From Candidatus Colwellia aromaticivorans (GTDB lineage: Bacteria; Pseudomonadota; Gammaproteobacteria; Enterobacterales; Alteromonadaceae), in assembly GCF_003333305.1 (NCBI RefSeq), contig NZ_QOLD01000004.1:1-64000 (forward strand): a stretch of DNA of 64,000 nt, given 5' to 3'. A program made the translations under genes and the position numbers. Positions within the stretch are counted from its first letter, which is position 1. The number at the start of each line of letters is the position of its first letter. The notes under the pieces are model-generated. The model saw only the letters and a list, made by a program, of their open reading frames with translations, had not been told where the DNA came from and made no database searches. This document shows, in pieces, positions 54,729 to 64,000 of this stretch.

Positions 54729-55956
54729 AATTACAGAAAGAAATTTAGTCGTAGGATTAGATATCGGCACATCAAAAATATCCGTCGCGGTTGGCGAAAT
54801 TACACCGGATAATCAATTAAGTATTGTTGGTGTTGGTAATCAACCTGCACGTGGTATGGACAAAGGTGGCGTTAATGATTTGAATTTAGTTATTCAGTCT
54901 ATACAGCGAGCAATTAACGAAGCAGAATTGATGGCTGATTGTCAAATCAGCTCAATTTATTTGGGTATTTCAGGTAAGCATATTAGTTGTCAAAATGAAA
55001 ATGGCATGGTGCCAATTAACGACAAAGAAGTTACCCAAGAAGACGTTGATAATGTTATCCATACTGCACGCAGTGTCCCTATTTCAGCAGAGCGTCGTAT
55101 GTTGCACGTGTTGCCACAAGAATTTAGCATCGACTGTCAAGATGGCATTAAAAGTCCTATAGGTATGTCGGGCGTTCGTATGGAAGCTAAAGTACACATT
55201 GTTACGTGTGCTAATGACATGGCTAAAAATTTAGTGAAATGTGTTGAACGTTGTAATTTAACCGCCGATCAACTGATTTTCTCGGCATTAGCTTCAAGCT
55301 ACTCGATATTAACTGATGATGAAAAAGAGCTAGGTATTTGTGTGATTGATATGGGCGCCGGTACGATGGATATTTCGATATTTATTGGGGGCGCACTTCG
55401 TCATACCGCAGTTATTCCTGTTGCAGGAAATCAAGTGACTAGCGATATAGCTAAAATATTTCGTACACCATTGAGTCATGCTGAAGATATTAAAGTGCAA
55501 TATGCATGCGCCTTAAGGCACTTAGTTAGTATGGAAGAAAGTATTGAAGTACCCAGTGTTGGTGGTCGTCCTGCTCGCACTATGTCACGACATACGTTAT
55601 CTGAAGTGGTTGAACCAAGATATCAGGAATTATTTGAATTAATTCAAGATGAAGTTCGTGAAGCAGGTTTAGAAGATCAAATTGCAGCTGGTTATGTCTT
55701 AACCGGTGGCACAGCAAAAATGGAAGGTGTGGTGGAATTTGCCGAAGAAATTTTTCAAATGCCAGTACGAATAGCCTCACCATTAGCCGTACAAGGGCTA
55801 AAAGAATATGTAGATGACCCATGTTATGCCACGGTTGTTGGCTTGTTGCATTATGGTATGCAAGCGCATCAGTCAGGCACTAAAGAAAATCAAAAATCGG
55901 CAGGAGTAACAGGCTTGTGGTCAAGGTTACATGCTTGGTTTAAAGGCGAATTTTAA
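54721..55956 (+). CDS. ftsA: cell division protein FtsA
   Basis: A 411-residue actin-like ATPase that tethers FtsZ to the membrane. LVVGLDIGTSKISVAVGEI (N-terminal phosphate loop), GTMDISIFIGGALRH and GYVLTGGTAKMEGVVEF are the nucleotide motifs. The C-terminal amphipathic helix (GLWSRLHAWFKGEF) is the membrane anchor. ftsZ follows 83 bases later. Confidence 0.97.
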   Translation: MSKITERNLVVGLDIGTSKISVAVGEITPDNQLSIVGVGNQPARGMDKGGVNDLNLVIQSIQRAINEAELMADCQISSIYLGISGKHISCQNENGMVPINDKEVTQEDVDNVIHTARSVPISAERRMLHVLPQEFSIDCQDGIKSPIGMSGVRMEAKVHIVTCANDMAKNLVKCVERCNLTADQLIFSALASSYSILTDDEKELGICVIDMGAGTMDISIFIGGALRHTAVIPVAGNQVTSDIAKIFRTPLSHAEDIKVQYACALRHLVSMEESIEVPSVGGRPARTMSRHTLSEVVEPRYQELFELIQDEVREAGLEDQIAAGYVLTGGTAKMEGVVEFAEEIFQMPVRIASPLAVQGLKEYVDDPCYATVVGLLHYGMQAHQSGTKENQKSAGVTGLWSRLHAWFKGEF

Positions 55957-56039
55957 CTTGTTTGAAAAGTAAGCTTAGATAAAGAATTTTTATAGGTCAG
56001 GATTTATTCTGACAAATTTAATAAAACGGAGAGAGAAAA

Positions 56040-57200
56040 ATGTTTGAATTAATGGAAGACCATAACGAAGAAGCAGTTATAAAGGTCATTGGTGTTGGCG
56101 GCGGCGGCGGCAACGCTGTAGAGCACATGGTTAGTCAAACCATTGAAGGTGTGGAATTTATTACTGCAAATACTGATTCACAGGCACTACGTAATTCATC
56201 TGCTAATGTCACTTTACAGCTAGGTGCTGATGTAACCAAAGGCTTAGGCGCTGGCGCTAATCCTAATATCGGTCGTCAAGCAGCAGAAGAAGATCGTGAA
56301 ACTATTATGCAAACGCTTAATGGTGCAGATATGATCTTTATCGCCGCAGGTATGGGTGGTGGAACCGGTACAGGAGCAGCACCGGTCGTTGCTGAAATAG
56401 CCAAAGAAATGGGGATTTTAACGGTTGCCGTTGTCACTAAACCTTTCCCATTCGAAGGTAAAAAACGCATGAGTTACGCTGACCAAGGCATTGAAGCTTT
56501 GGCTAAAAGTGTTGATTCATTAATTACTATTCCTAACGAGAAGCTGTTAAAAGTGCTTGGTCCAGGAACAAGTTTATTAGATGCTTTCAAAGCAGCCAAT
56601 AATGTTTTATTAGGTGCGGTGCAAGGTATTGCTGAGTTAATTACTCGCCCGGGTTTAATTAACGTCGATTTTGCTGATGTACGTACAGTAATGTCAGAAA
56701 TGGGAACTGCTATGATGGGATCGGGTATTGCATCAGGTGAAGATCGTGCAGAGGAAGCAGCAGAATCTGCAATTTCTAGCCCGTTACTTGAAGATGTTGA
56801 CTTAGCCGGAGCACGCGGTATTTTAGTTAATATTACAGCGGGTATGGATATTAGCATTGATGAATTTGAAACTGTTGGTAATGCTGTAAAAGCATTTGCC
56901 AGTGAAAATGCTACTGTTGTTGTTGGTGCAGTCATTGATCCTGAAATGACAGAAGAGCTTCGCGTAACTGTTGTTGCTACCGGTATTGGAGCAGAAATCA
57001 AGCCAGATATAACGCTTGTTAATCCTGTTCCTATGGTTGAACCAAGAGTTGTTGGTGGTGATTATACGCCAGCAGCACCACAAGTTGATACGGCTGCAGA
57101 CCCTATTGTAATGACGGATAGTAATGTTCAAAAAGTTGCGCATGCAGATTTAGATAATTATTTAGATATCCCTGCATTTTTACGCAAGCAAGCTGACTAA
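56040..57200 (+). CDS. ftsZ: cell division protein FtsZ
   Basis: A 386-residue tubulin-like GTPase that forms the Z-ring. The GTP-binding loop is [12 protein letters not shown] (about 104-115), with ANTDSQAL and [13 protein letters not shown]. The C-terminal conserved peptide [10 protein letters not shown] binds FtsA and ZipA. The linker before it is short. Ribosome-binding site ACGGAGAGAG. Confidence 0.98.
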   Translation: MFELMEDHNEEAVIKVIGVGGGGGNAVEHMVSQTIEGVEFITANTDSQALRNSSANVTLQLGADVTKGLGAGANPNIGRQAAEEDRETIMQTLNGADMIFIAAGMGGGTGTGAAPVVAEIAKEMGILTVAVVTKPFPFEGKKRMSYADQGIEALAKSVDSLITIPNEKLLKVLGPGTSLLDAFKAANNVLLGAVQGIAELITRPGLINVDFADVRTVMSEMGTAMMGSGIASGEDRAEEAAESAISSPLLEDVDLAGARGILVNITAGMDISIDEFETVGNAVKAFASENATVVVGAVIDPEMTEELRVTVVATGIGAEIKPDITLVNPVPMVEPRVVGGDYTPAAPQVDTAADPIVMTDSNVQKVAHADLDNYLDIPAFLRKQAD

Positions 57201-57373
57201 ATTACAAATTACTTGATTAATATTACAAATTGATACTGGTCGGTAATAGGTTGTTAAGGGTAAAATAACGATAGTAATAAGTAGTCACTTTTGATTTTAT
57301 TACCTATTTTTGTTATATTACGTCAGCTAAAAAGCACTAATATAAGTAAAGTATAAGAAAAGACGAGGCTAAT

Positions 57374-58294
57374 ATGATTAAGCAACGTACATTAAAAGCA
57401 AGCGTTTCAACCGTAGGTGTTGGATTACATAAAGGTGAAAAGGTACAGGTTACTCTCCGTCCTGCGCCAGCAAGCACCGGTATTGTCTTTCGTCGTGTTG
57501 ATCTTGACCCTGTGGTTGATATCAAAGCAACACCTGAAGCTGTGGGTGAAACAACCTTGTGTACCTGTTTAGTTAATGACGAAAATGTAAAGATCTCTAC
57601 CGTTGAACATTTGTTATCAGCAGTGGCAGGCTTAGGTATTGATAATTTAATTATTGATATCGATGCGCCTGAAATCCCTATTATGGATGGCAGTGCTTTA
57701 CCTTTTGTTTACTTGATTCAGTCTGTTGGTATTGAAACGCAAAATGCAGCTAAACGCTTTATTCGTATTAAAAAAGCGATCCGCGTTGAAGAAGGTGATA
57801 AATGGGCTGAGTTACTCCCTTATGAAGGGTTTAGAGTTAATTTTGCTGTAGAATTTGATCACCCTGTTATTGCCAATACTTGTCAAACGATGAGTATGGA
57901 TTTTTCTAGTTGTTCATTTATTAAAGAGATCAGCCGAGCTCGTACTTTTGGGTTTATGAAAGATATTGATTTTCTCCGTTCTCATAATCTTGCTTTAGGT
58001 GGTAGCTTAGAAAATGCGATAGTATTAGATGAATATCGCATGCTGAATAAAAATGAATTACGCTACGATGATGAATTTGTGAAACATAAAATACTGGATG
58101 CTATTGGCGATTTATATATGGGCAGTGCAAGTATATTAGCTGAATTTAATGCGTTTAAATCAGGTCATGGTTTGAACAACATGTTATTAAGAGAAGTATT
58201 CAAACAAAAAGATTCATGGGAATGGGTTACTTATGAAGATGATAAAACATCTTCCCCTATAGAGTATCAAGAGGTTAATGCTGGAGCCTTTTGA
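57374..58294 (+). CDS. lpxC: UDP-3-O-acyl-GlcNAc deacetylase LpxC
   Basis: A 306-residue zinc amidase, the committed step of lipid A synthesis. Zinc ligands are in VEHLLSA and [13 protein letters not shown], and the catalytic His is in [10 protein letters not shown]. The active-site EIPIMDGSA is present. Last gene of the dcw cluster, followed by a clear terminator; in this order lpxC follows ftsZ as usual. Confidence 0.97.
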   Translation: MIKQRTLKASVSTVGVGLHKGEKVQVTLRPAPASTGIVFRRVDLDPVVDIKATPEAVGETTLCTCLVNDENVKISTVEHLLSAVAGLGIDNLIIDIDAPEIPIMDGSALPFVYLIQSVGIETQNAAKRFIRIKKAIRVEEGDKWAELLPYEGFRVNFAVEFDHPVIANTCQTMSMDFSSCSFIKEISRARTFGFMKDIDFLRSHNLALGGSLENAIVLDEYRMLNKNELRYDDEFVKHKILDAIGDLYMGSASILAEFNAFKSGHGLNNMLLREVFKQKDSWEWVTYEDDKTSSPIEYQEVNAGAF

Positions 58295-58332
58295 TTTTAA
58301 GGTACCTCTCTCTTTACTGATAAAAAACTAAC

Positions 58333-58360
58333 AAAAAACCGAGCACTGACTCGGTTTTTT
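58333..58360 (+). terminator. rho-independent terminator after lpxC
   Basis: AAAAAACCGAG (58333-58343) pairs with CTCGGTTTTTT (58350-58360), giving a hairpin with flanking A and T runs that could work in both directions. It ends the dcw cluster and also faces the convergent dciA gene. Confidence 0.93.
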
Positions 58361-58510
58361 ATGTTCAGGACGAACGGTATATCGCGGTCACAGGATGTGA
58401 AAGAGCGTGTATGTTCAGGACGAACGGTATATCGCGGTCACAGGACGTGAAAGAGCGTGTATGTTCAGGACGAACGGTATATCGCGGTCACAGGATGTGA
58501 AAGAGCGTGT
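58361..58510. repeat. three-copy 50-bp tandem repeat
   Basis: A 50-base unit starting ATGTTCAGGACGAACGGTAT is repeated three times without gaps (58361-58410, 58411-58460, 58461-58510), with one changed base in the middle copy. It fills the space between the lpxC terminator and the end of dciA. It contains the words TTCAGGACGAACGG, resembling the CTCAGGACAAACGGG word of the repeats at 62877-63310, so it may be an expanded relative. Confidence 0.93.
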
Positions 58511-58521
58511 ATATTTATCTA

Positions 58522-59025
58522 TCAGGTTAGGTTATTTGTTTTTTTACTCGCATTAGCCGCCAGTCTTTGTAGTTTTTCTTTTAAACCTTTAGGAGCCTTT
58601 TCGGCAACGTCTAATAAATGTGAAGCGGTACTTGTCGAAATATTTTGTACTGAACTTTTATTATTAGCTGACTCAATATATTCATAGGTTTTTTGGTTTG
58701 GTATTTGTCGATGGCCTTGAGGATTCACTTTTATATCAATTTTAGTAAACTGCCCTTGAGTTTCATCATTAAGTTGTCGGCATATATTATTACGTTCAAA
58801 TTGCAATCTCTGCCCCCAAACGGGTGATTTTACTTCAATGATTAACGTAGATTGAACAAAATTGGCAATATTGAACGCATCCTCTGGTAGGTCAGGGCAT
58901 ATTTGTCGTACAATGTCAGACAATAAACTCAAAGAGTTGGTTTTTACCTGAATTTGTGCCAAAGTGCCAGTCGTTGCATTGAATAGCGTTGACATATCTT
59001 TGGGAGCTTTTGGTCTTCGCGCCAT
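58522..59025 (-). CDS. dciA: DciA-family (DUF721) helicase-loader-like protein
   Basis: A 167-residue protein of the DUF721/DciA family, which in bacteria without DnaC loads the replicative helicase DnaB. The KH-like domain spans about 20-110 (LSDIVRQICPDLPEDAFNIA then VWGQRLQFERNNICRQLND). The C-terminal part is a flexible polar tail ending in a Leu/Lys helix. Its position next to the M23 and secA genes matches that in Vibrio and Shewanella. It is divergent from the M23 gene. Confidence 0.88.
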   Translation of the reverse strand: MARRPKAPKDMSTLFNATTGTLAQIQVKTNSLSLLSDIVRQICPDLPEDAFNIANFVQSTLIIEVKSPVWGQRLQFERNNICRQLNDETQGQFTKIDIKVNPQGHRQIPNQKTYEYIESANNKSSVQNISTSTASHLLDVAEKAPKGLKEKLQRLAANASKKTNNLT

Positions 59026-59085
59026 AATGATTAACCTAAATTTTGAAGCTGTTGTGAGTTTGAAATAAAGTATTAAGAAATAAAT

Positions 59086-60021
59086 ATGAGTTTAACACTA
59101 CTGTACCGAGGAAAGAATGTAAGATTCTCAATGCGCCTAAATAAGCTGCGTTGGCTTTCTGCTGTTATAATTTTTGCTTTGGTTTCAGGTGTTATTGTCT
59201 ATTTAGTCTTGTCTACCAATGAACAGCCTAATAGTAGTGCTAATTATTTAGCGAGCGAAAGAACGGATACTTCTGACCAACAAACTGCTATCAATGTAAC
59301 TGAAATAAATAATGTTGAATTAAACAAGCAACAATTAACGGCATTAACCATGAAATTGGCTGAATTACAAAGTCATGTACTTCGCCTAAATGCGTTAGGT
59401 GGCCGCTTAGCGGATAACGCTAATATTCCCGAAAAAGAATTCGATTTGCACAAATTACCACCAAGTGGTGGCCCTTCTGCAACACGCGCTGATATCAGTA
59501 TAAAATCTATTGCACAATTACTTGTTGAAATTACCCAATTAGAAAATTCACTAAATCATAAAGAAAATCAGTTAACTATGCTTGAATCTTTAACATTAGG
59601 TCACCATATAGAAAATACACGTTATTTATCTGGACGACCTATCACTAAAGGCTGGTTGTCTTCTTATTTTGGACTACGTAAAGATCCCTTTAATGGGCGC
59701 CCATCAATGCATAAAGGTATTGATTTTGCTGGAAAGGAAGACGGAGAGATTATCGCCACGGCATCAGGTATTGTTAGTTGGGCTGATGATCGGTATGGCT
59801 ATGGTCTACTCATAGAAATTAACCATGGTGATGGTTTAAAGACACGTTACGGACATAATAAACAGTTATTGGTTAATGTTGGTGACGTAGTAGTTAAAGG
59901 ACAAATAATAGCTCGTATGGGAAGTACCGGACGGTCAACTGGACCTCATGTACATTATGAAGTTTTGCGCAACAATAAACAAATAGATCCAATTAAATTT
60001 GTTTATCGTAAAGCAAAATAG
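59086..60021 (+). CDS. M23-family (LytM) membrane-anchored metallopeptidase
   Basis: A 311-residue protein with one N-terminal membrane helix (about 24-45), a coiled coil (about 75-105 and 140-175) and a C-terminal LytM domain (about 190-305). The zinc motifs HKGIDFAG and GPHVHYEV are complete, so it can be an active endopeptidase acting on peptidoglycan. The gene sits between dciA and secA, in the place of secM in E. coli, but shows no SecM-type arrest sequence. An inner ATG at 59131 is an alternative start. Confidence 0.88.
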   Translation: MSLTLLYRGKNVRFSMRLNKLRWLSAVIIFALVSGVIVYLVLSTNEQPNSSANYLASERTDTSDQQTAINVTEINNVELNKQQLTALTMKLAELQSHVLRLNALGGRLADNANIPEKEFDLHKLPPSGGPSATRADISIKSIAQLLVEITQLENSLNHKENQLTMLESLTLGHHIENTRYLSGRPITKGWLSSYFGLRKDPFNGRPSMHKGIDFAGKEDGEIIATASGIVSWADDRYGYGLLIEINHGDGLKTRYGHNKQLLVNVGDVVVKGQIIARMGSTGRSTGPHVHYEVLRNNKQIDPIKFVYRKAK

Positions 60022-60155
60022 CCACGGATGGGCGAGTGATTCAAAATAATAAAATTGTAATCTAAGCATATAAATAATAGTTAAAAATTTATAATAAAAT
60101 TCACATGGTATGCAAAATAATTTGCCTGCTAAATATCACAAAATGGTTAAATAAG

Positions 60156-62864
60156 ATGTTCGTAAAATTGTTAACAAAAATGTTTGGTAGTCGTAACGAT
60201 AGATTATTAAAACAAATGGGCAAAGAAGTAAAAAAAATAAATGCATTAGAGCCGATTTTAGAAGCACTAAGTGATGATGAATTAAAAGCAAAAACAGATG
60301 AGTTTAAAGAACGTTTAGCCAATAATGAAACATTAGAACAAATATTACCTGAAGCATTCGGTGTTGTTCGCGAAGCCAGTAAACGTGTTTTTAAAATGCG
60401 ACATTTTGACGTACAAATGATTGGCGGTATGGTGCTCAATGATGGAAAAATTGCTGAGATGCGTACTGGTGAAGGTAAAACGCTTACGGCAACCCTACCT
60501 TCTTATTTAAATGCCTTAACGGGTAATGGTGTTCATGTTATTACCGTTAATGATTATTTAGCAACCCGTGATGCTGATTGGAGTCGTCCATTATTTACCT
60601 TTTTAGGGATGACCGTTGGTTGTAATGTAGCAGGTATGACGCCCCAAGATAAGCAAGCAGCTTATCAAGCCGATGTTACTTACGGTACTAATAACGAATT
60701 TGGCTTTGACTATTTACGTGACAATATGGTGTTTTCACCTGAGGAACGTGCACAGAAAAAATTAAACTTTGCCATTGTCGATGAAGTTGATTCAATTCTA
60801 ATTGATGAAGCGCGTACTCCTCTTGTTATTTCAGGGCAGGCAGAAGATAGCTCAGAGCTATATAAAGCAATTGATGTCATCGTGCCATCACTTGAAGTGC
60901 AAAGTGAAGAAGATAAAGATCAAGACACAGGTCAATCGGAAGATTTTGTTGAAGGTGATTATACGGTTGATGAAAAAGCCAAACAGGTTTATTTAACCGA
61001 ACGTGGTCAAATTCTTATTGAAAATATCATGCGTGAAAAAGGTTTATTGCAAGAAGGGGATACTTTATTCTCTGCAAGCAACATCACCTTGTTACACCAT
61101 GTTATGGCAGCTTTACGTGCCCATAAACTATTTGTTAAAGATGTAGATTACATAGTAAAAGATGAAGAAATAGTTATTGTTGATGAGCACACAGGTCGTA
61201 CGATGGAAGGTCGTCGTTGGTCTGAAGGTTTACATCAAGCTATAGAAGCGAAAGAAGGTGTGAATATTCAAAATGAAAATCAGACCCTTGCTTCAATTAC
61301 CTTCCAAAACTTCTTTAGAATATATGAAAAACTGTCAGGTATGACAGGTACAGCCGACACTGAAGCATTTGAATTTCAACATATTTACGGTTTAGAAACG
61401 GTTATTATTCCTACTAATCAACCGATGATTCGTAATGATATGTCAGATTTGATCTATCTAACGACAGAAGAAAAATTTGAAGCGATATTAGAGGATATTA
61501 AAGAGTGTGTTGAACGTGGTCAGCCAGTATTAGTGGGTACAATCACGATTGAAACATCAGAACTTTTATCTGGATTTTTGAAGAAGGCTAAAATTAAGCA
61601 TAAAGTACTGAATGCAAAATTCCATGAACAAGAAGCTCAAATTGTTGCTGATGCAGGTAAAGAAGGTGCGGTAACCATTGCAACTAATATGGCCGGTCGT
61701 GGTACTGATATTGTACTTGGTGGCAATTTAGACGCGGGTATAGCCTCTCTAACTAAAGGTAAAAAGGACCCGACTGAAGAGCAAATTGAAAAATTCAAAG
61801 AACAATGGGAAGTTGATCATGAACGTGTACTTGAGTTAGGTGGTTTGAAAATAGTCGCTACCGAACGTCATGAATCTCGCCGTATTGATAACCAGCTTCG
61901 TGGTCGTTCAGGTCGTCAAGGTGATGCAGGTGCAACACGTTTTTATCTATCGATGGAAGATTCATTGATGCGTATTTTTGCCTCTGAGCGTATTTCAAAT
62001 ATGATGCGTAAATTAGGTATGGAGCACGGTGAAGCGATTGAACACCCATGGGTTACTCGTAGTATTGAAAATGCTCAACGCAAGGTTGAAGGCCGTAACT
62101 TTGATATGCGTAAACAATTATTAGAATATGATGATGTGGCAAATGATCAACGTGGTGTTATTTACGAACAACGTAATGAATTACTTGATGAAGATGAGAT
62201 AGGCGAAGTGGTGAATGCTATTCGTAGTGACGTTATCACGGGTATTATCGATCAACATATTCCGCCACAATCATTAATTGAAATGTGGGATATTACCGCC
62301 CTAGAAGAGCAACTTAAAGGTGAATTGAATACGTATTTACCTGTGGCTAAGTGGCTTGATGAAGATAAAACACTTCATGAAGAAAGCTTGCGTGAAAAAA
62401 TAATTGTTGAATTTGAACAGGTTTATAAAGATAAAGAAGAGATGGTTGGCGCTGAAGTATTACGCCAATTTGAAAAAGCAGTTATGTTGCAAAGTTTAGA
62501 TTCCCATTGGAAAGAGCATTTAGCAGCCATGGATCATTTACGCCAAGGTATTGGTTTACGTGCACATGCGCAGAAAAATCCAAAACAAGAATATAAACGT
62601 GAATCTTTTGAGTTGTTTACAGAAATGTTAGATCACTTAAAATATGATGTTGTTGGTATTTTATCTAAAGTTCAAATTCAAGCAGAATCTGACGTAGAAG
62701 CGGTAGAAGAGCAACACAGAAAGTCAGAAACACCTAAAGAATTTCAACACCAAAGTGCAGCGGGTATTGATGACAAACCTCAAATGCCACGCGTTGGTCG
62801 TAATGAACCTTGTCCTTGTGGCTCAGGTAAAAAATACAAACAATGTCATGGTAAATTGAGTTAA
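60156..62864 (+). CDS. secA: preprotein translocase ATPase SecA
   Basis: A 902-residue motor protein that drives Sec export. The start at 60156 ([20 protein letters not shown]) is the family's usual N-terminus; an in-frame ATG at 60105 adds 17 unmatched residues. [14 protein letters not shown] (Walker A), [15 protein letters not shown] and [15 protein letters not shown] are intact. The C-terminal zinc-binding segment is complete ([15 protein letters not shown]) and would bind SecB and phospholipid. The linker before it is polar and acidic. Confidence 0.98.
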   Translation: MFVKLLTKMFGSRNDRLLKQMGKEVKKINALEPILEALSDDELKAKTDEFKERLANNETLEQILPEAFGVVREASKRVFKMRHFDVQMIGGMVLNDGKIAEMRTGEGKTLTATLPSYLNALTGNGVHVITVNDYLATRDADWSRPLFTFLGMTVGCNVAGMTPQDKQAAYQADVTYGTNNEFGFDYLRDNMVFSPEERAQKKLNFAIVDEVDSILIDEARTPLVISGQAEDSSELYKAIDVIVPSLEVQSEEDKDQDTGQSEDFVEGDYTVDEKAKQVYLTERGQILIENIMREKGLLQEGDTLFSASNITLLHHVMAALRAHKLFVKDVDYIVKDEEIVIVDEHTGRTMEGRRWSEGLHQAIEAKEGVNIQNENQTLASITFQNFFRIYEKLSGMTGTADTEAFEFQHIYGLETVIIPTNQPMIRNDMSDLIYLTTEEKFEAILEDIKECVERGQPVLVGTITIETSELLSGFLKKAKIKHKVLNAKFHEQEAQIVADAGKEGAVTIATNMAGRGTDIVLGGNLDAGIASLTKGKKDPTEEQIEKFKEQWEVDHERVLELGGLKIVATERHESRRIDNQLRGRSGRQGDAGATRFYLSMEDSLMRIFASERISNMMRKLGMEHGEAIEHPWVTRSIENAQRKVEGRNFDMRKQLLEYDDVANDQRGVIYEQRNELLDEDEIGEVVNAIRSDVITGIIDQHIPPQSLIEMWDITALEEQLKGELNTYLPVAKWLDEDKTLHEESLREKIIVEFEQVYKDKEEMVGAEVLRQFEKAVMLQSLDSHWKEHLAAMDHLRQGIGLRAHAQKNPKQEYKRESFELFTEMLDHLKYDVVGILSKVQIQAESDVEAVEEQHRKSETPKEFQHQSAAGIDDKPQMPRVGRNEPCPCGSGKKYKQCHGKLS

Positions 62865-62876
62865 CAACAGTTTTTC

Positions 62877-63310
62877 GTTAATACCGTTCATACTGAGCGC
62901 GAGGAACGAGCAGTCGAAGTACGACAGGCTTCCTTCGACAGGCTTCCTTCGACAGGCTTCCTTCGACAGGCTCAGGACAAACGGGTTGTAAATACCGTTC
63001 ATACTGAGCGCGAGGAACGAGTAGTCGAAGTACGACAAGCTTCCTTCGACAAGCTCAGGACAAACGGGTTGTAAATACCGTTCCTTCGACAAGCTCAGGA
63101 CAAACGGGATGTTAATACCGTTCCTTCGACAAGCTCAGGACAAACGGGTTGTTAATACCGTTCATACTGAGCGCGAGGAACGAGCAGTCGAAGTACGACA
63201 GGCTTCCTTCGACAGGCTCAGGACAAACGGGTTGTTAATACCGTTCATACTGAGCACGAGTAACAGTTAGCCGTCTGCACTGAGCGCGAGGAACGAGTAG
63301 TCGAAGTGTC
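62877..63310. repeat. cluster of mixed direct repeats between secA and mutT
   Basis: Words such as TACCGTTCATACTGAGCGCG, AGGAACGAGCAGTCGAAGTA, CTTCCTTCGACAGGCT and CTCAGGACAAACGGGTTGT recur several times in differing order over about 430 bases. Full units (TACCGTTCATACTG...ACGGGTTGTAA) appear at about 62881, 62991 and 63155, with shorter copies between. The TTCGACAAGCTCAGG word is shared with the array at 27498-27810. No gene is present; reading frames here are by-products. Confidence 0.85.
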
Positions 63311-63337
63311 TAAATAAAAGAAAGATCAGAGAAATAT

Positions 63338-63757
63338 ATGCCTGAATCTGTCCATGTTGCTGTTGGCGTTATCACGTCAACCAATGACTACCATCAAACA
63401 AAATACTTTCTAACTAAGCGCCTTGATAGTGCCCATCAAGGCGGTAAGTGGGAGTTTCCTGGCGGTAAGGTGGAAAAAGATGAAACTACTGCTCAGGCGC
63501 TTGCTAGAGAGTTAAAGGAAGAAATTAATATTGAGGTGTTAAGTTGTCAGCCTTTGACTATTATTACTCATGATTATGGCGATAAAAAAGTATGCTTAGA
63601 GGTGTTTGTTGTCGATAATTATATTGGCGAACCAAGCGCTCAAGAAGGACAACAGCAAAGCTGGTTTATGCTTGAAGAATTTAAAAACCTAGACTTTCCA
63701 AAAGCCAATGAAGCTATCATCGCCAAACTCGTATCTTGCCACCTTTCTTCTTCGTAA
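63338..63757 (+). CDS. mutT: MutT-type NUDIX hydrolase (8-oxo-dGTP diphosphatase)
   Basis: A 139-residue protein. The NUDIX box GX5EX7REUXEEXGU is seen from GGKVEKDETTAQALA to RELKEEINIEV (about 43-65). The length and its place after secA, as in E. coli, support MutT, which removes oxidised guanine nucleotides from the pool to prevent A-to-C errors. It is separated from secA by a repeat cluster. Confidence 0.93.
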   Translation: MPESVHVAVGVITSTNDYHQTKYFLTKRLDSAHQGGKWEFPGGKVEKDETTAQALARELKEEINIEVLSCQPLTIITHDYGDKKVCLEVFVVDNYIGEPSAQEGQQQSWFMLEEFKNLDFPKANEAIIAKLVSCHLSSS

Positions 63758-63785
63758 CTCGTAACTTTTCTTACTCGCCACTGAC
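63753..63785. repeat. short ACTCG-type repeat after mutT
   Basis: TTCGTAACTCGTAACTTTTCTTACTCGCCACTGAC at the end of mutT and its downstream gap repeats the CGTAACT/ACTCG words seen at 571-697 and 47357-47380. Confidence 0.45.
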
Positions 63786-63788
63786 TTT

Positions 63789-64000
63789 TTATTCAGGCTC
63801 AACAAAAAACTTATTATTTAACAAAAACTCATCTTCTAATGCATCAAGCATCTCTTCAGTTAATGGCGTTTCGCTTTGAATTGACTGTGATATTTTATGG
63901 CCTTCATCAGCCCATTCACCTAGATCAATTAATTGGCAACGTTTGCTGCAAAAAGGTCTAAATTCGCTTTCTTTACACCAAGTCACTGATTTATCACAGT
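63789..64000 (-). CDS. yacG: DNA gyrase inhibitor YacG (N-terminus beyond window)
   Basis: The frame is open to the right edge and reads [20 protein letters not shown] then [16 protein letters not shown]. This is the zinc-binding YacG protein, with two Cys of the second CxxxC pair in FCSKRC and the second Cys of the first pair visible. The first Cys lies beyond the window. A GTG at about 63986 is only an internal codon. The C-terminus is acidic. It is convergent with mutT; the same gene group occurs in E. coli. YacG binds GyrB and reduces gyrase activity. Confidence 0.9.
   Translation of the reverse strand, partial: CDKSVTWCKESEFRPFCSKRCQLIDLGEWADEGHKISQSIQSETPLTEEMLDALEDEFLLNNKFFVEPE

Noticed and set aside
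56474-57001. Long antisense frame inside ftsZ
   Set aside because: Shadow of the real gene's codon bias; ftsZ is certain on the plus strand.
58361-58687. A 76-residue open frame over the 50-bp repeats
   Set aside because: It arises from the repeats and the antisense of dciA, and has no family or ribosome-binding site.
59086-60021. SecM secretion monitor upstream of secA
   Set aside because: The gene in this place encodes an M23 metallopeptidase with complete zinc motifs and no arrest peptide was seen.
62823-63092. An 89-residue minus-strand frame after secA
   Set aside because: It consists of translated mosaic repeat (SLSKEA-type periodic residues).

Overview
The window reads as a low-GC marine gammaproteobacterium of the Alteromonadales, most like Colwellia. 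This is inferred from the base composition, the gene order (xseA / guaB-guaA; mraZ to ftsZ-lpxC-dciA-M23-secA-mutT-yacG), the nirS-type denitrification genes and the protein sequences. It was not checked against any database. No rRNA or tRNA gene was recognised.

Layout. 1-700: the edge of an IS66-type insertion sequence and a 48-bp tandem repeat. 769-11276: a PilZ protein, xseA, the purine genes guaB and guaA, a DUF2959 lipoprotein, a RidA protein, a RecQ-type helicase and an EamA transporter. 11306-15278: an unrecognised protein, a possible structured RNA, and a two-gene operon joining an H-NOX nitric-oxide/oxygen sensor to a PAS-GGDEF-EAL c-di-GMP enzyme. 15448-32345: a nitrite-respiration island. 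On the minus strand it carries nirC-F-DL-G-H-J-E-N for heme d1 synthesis. On the plus strand it carries a TonB receptor gene broken by an inserted element, then nirS and a large multiheme NapC/NirT-type cytochrome; a membrane hemerythrin is divergent from nirS. 32730-38997: a transglutaminase-like protein, an acyl-CoA dehydrogenase, a TSUP permease, ttcA and a DUF4382 lipoprotein. 39433-58294: a complete division and cell wall (dcw) cluster with an MraZ operator, from mraZ to lpxC. 58522-64000: dciA, an M23 peptidase, secA, mutT and yacG (cut by the window end).

How the genes work together. NirE makes precorrin-2 for the heme d1 branch. NirDL, NirG and NirH resemble siroheme decarboxylase subunits, and NirJ, NirF and NirN complete heme d1 for the nitrite reductase NirS. 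NirC and the NapC-like cytochrome are plausible electron donors. FNR/DNR-like palindromes precede nirC, the TonB receptor and nirS, which suggests one anaerobic/NO-responsive regulon. The H-NOX/c-di-GMP pair is a plausible NO-sensing neighbour.

The most striking non-coding feature is a set of small inverted-repeat elements (MITE-like, ends TACCC...GGGTA, flanked by TA) scattered through the first 38 kb. One of about 260 bp splits the TonB receptor gene; removing it with one TA copy restores the frame exactly. Another is nested inside a second element upstream of guaB, one carries two opposed 50-bp insertions, and three are 48-54 bp miniatures. No transposase that could move them lies in the window. 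Several unrelated tandem repeats fill the other intergenic gaps.
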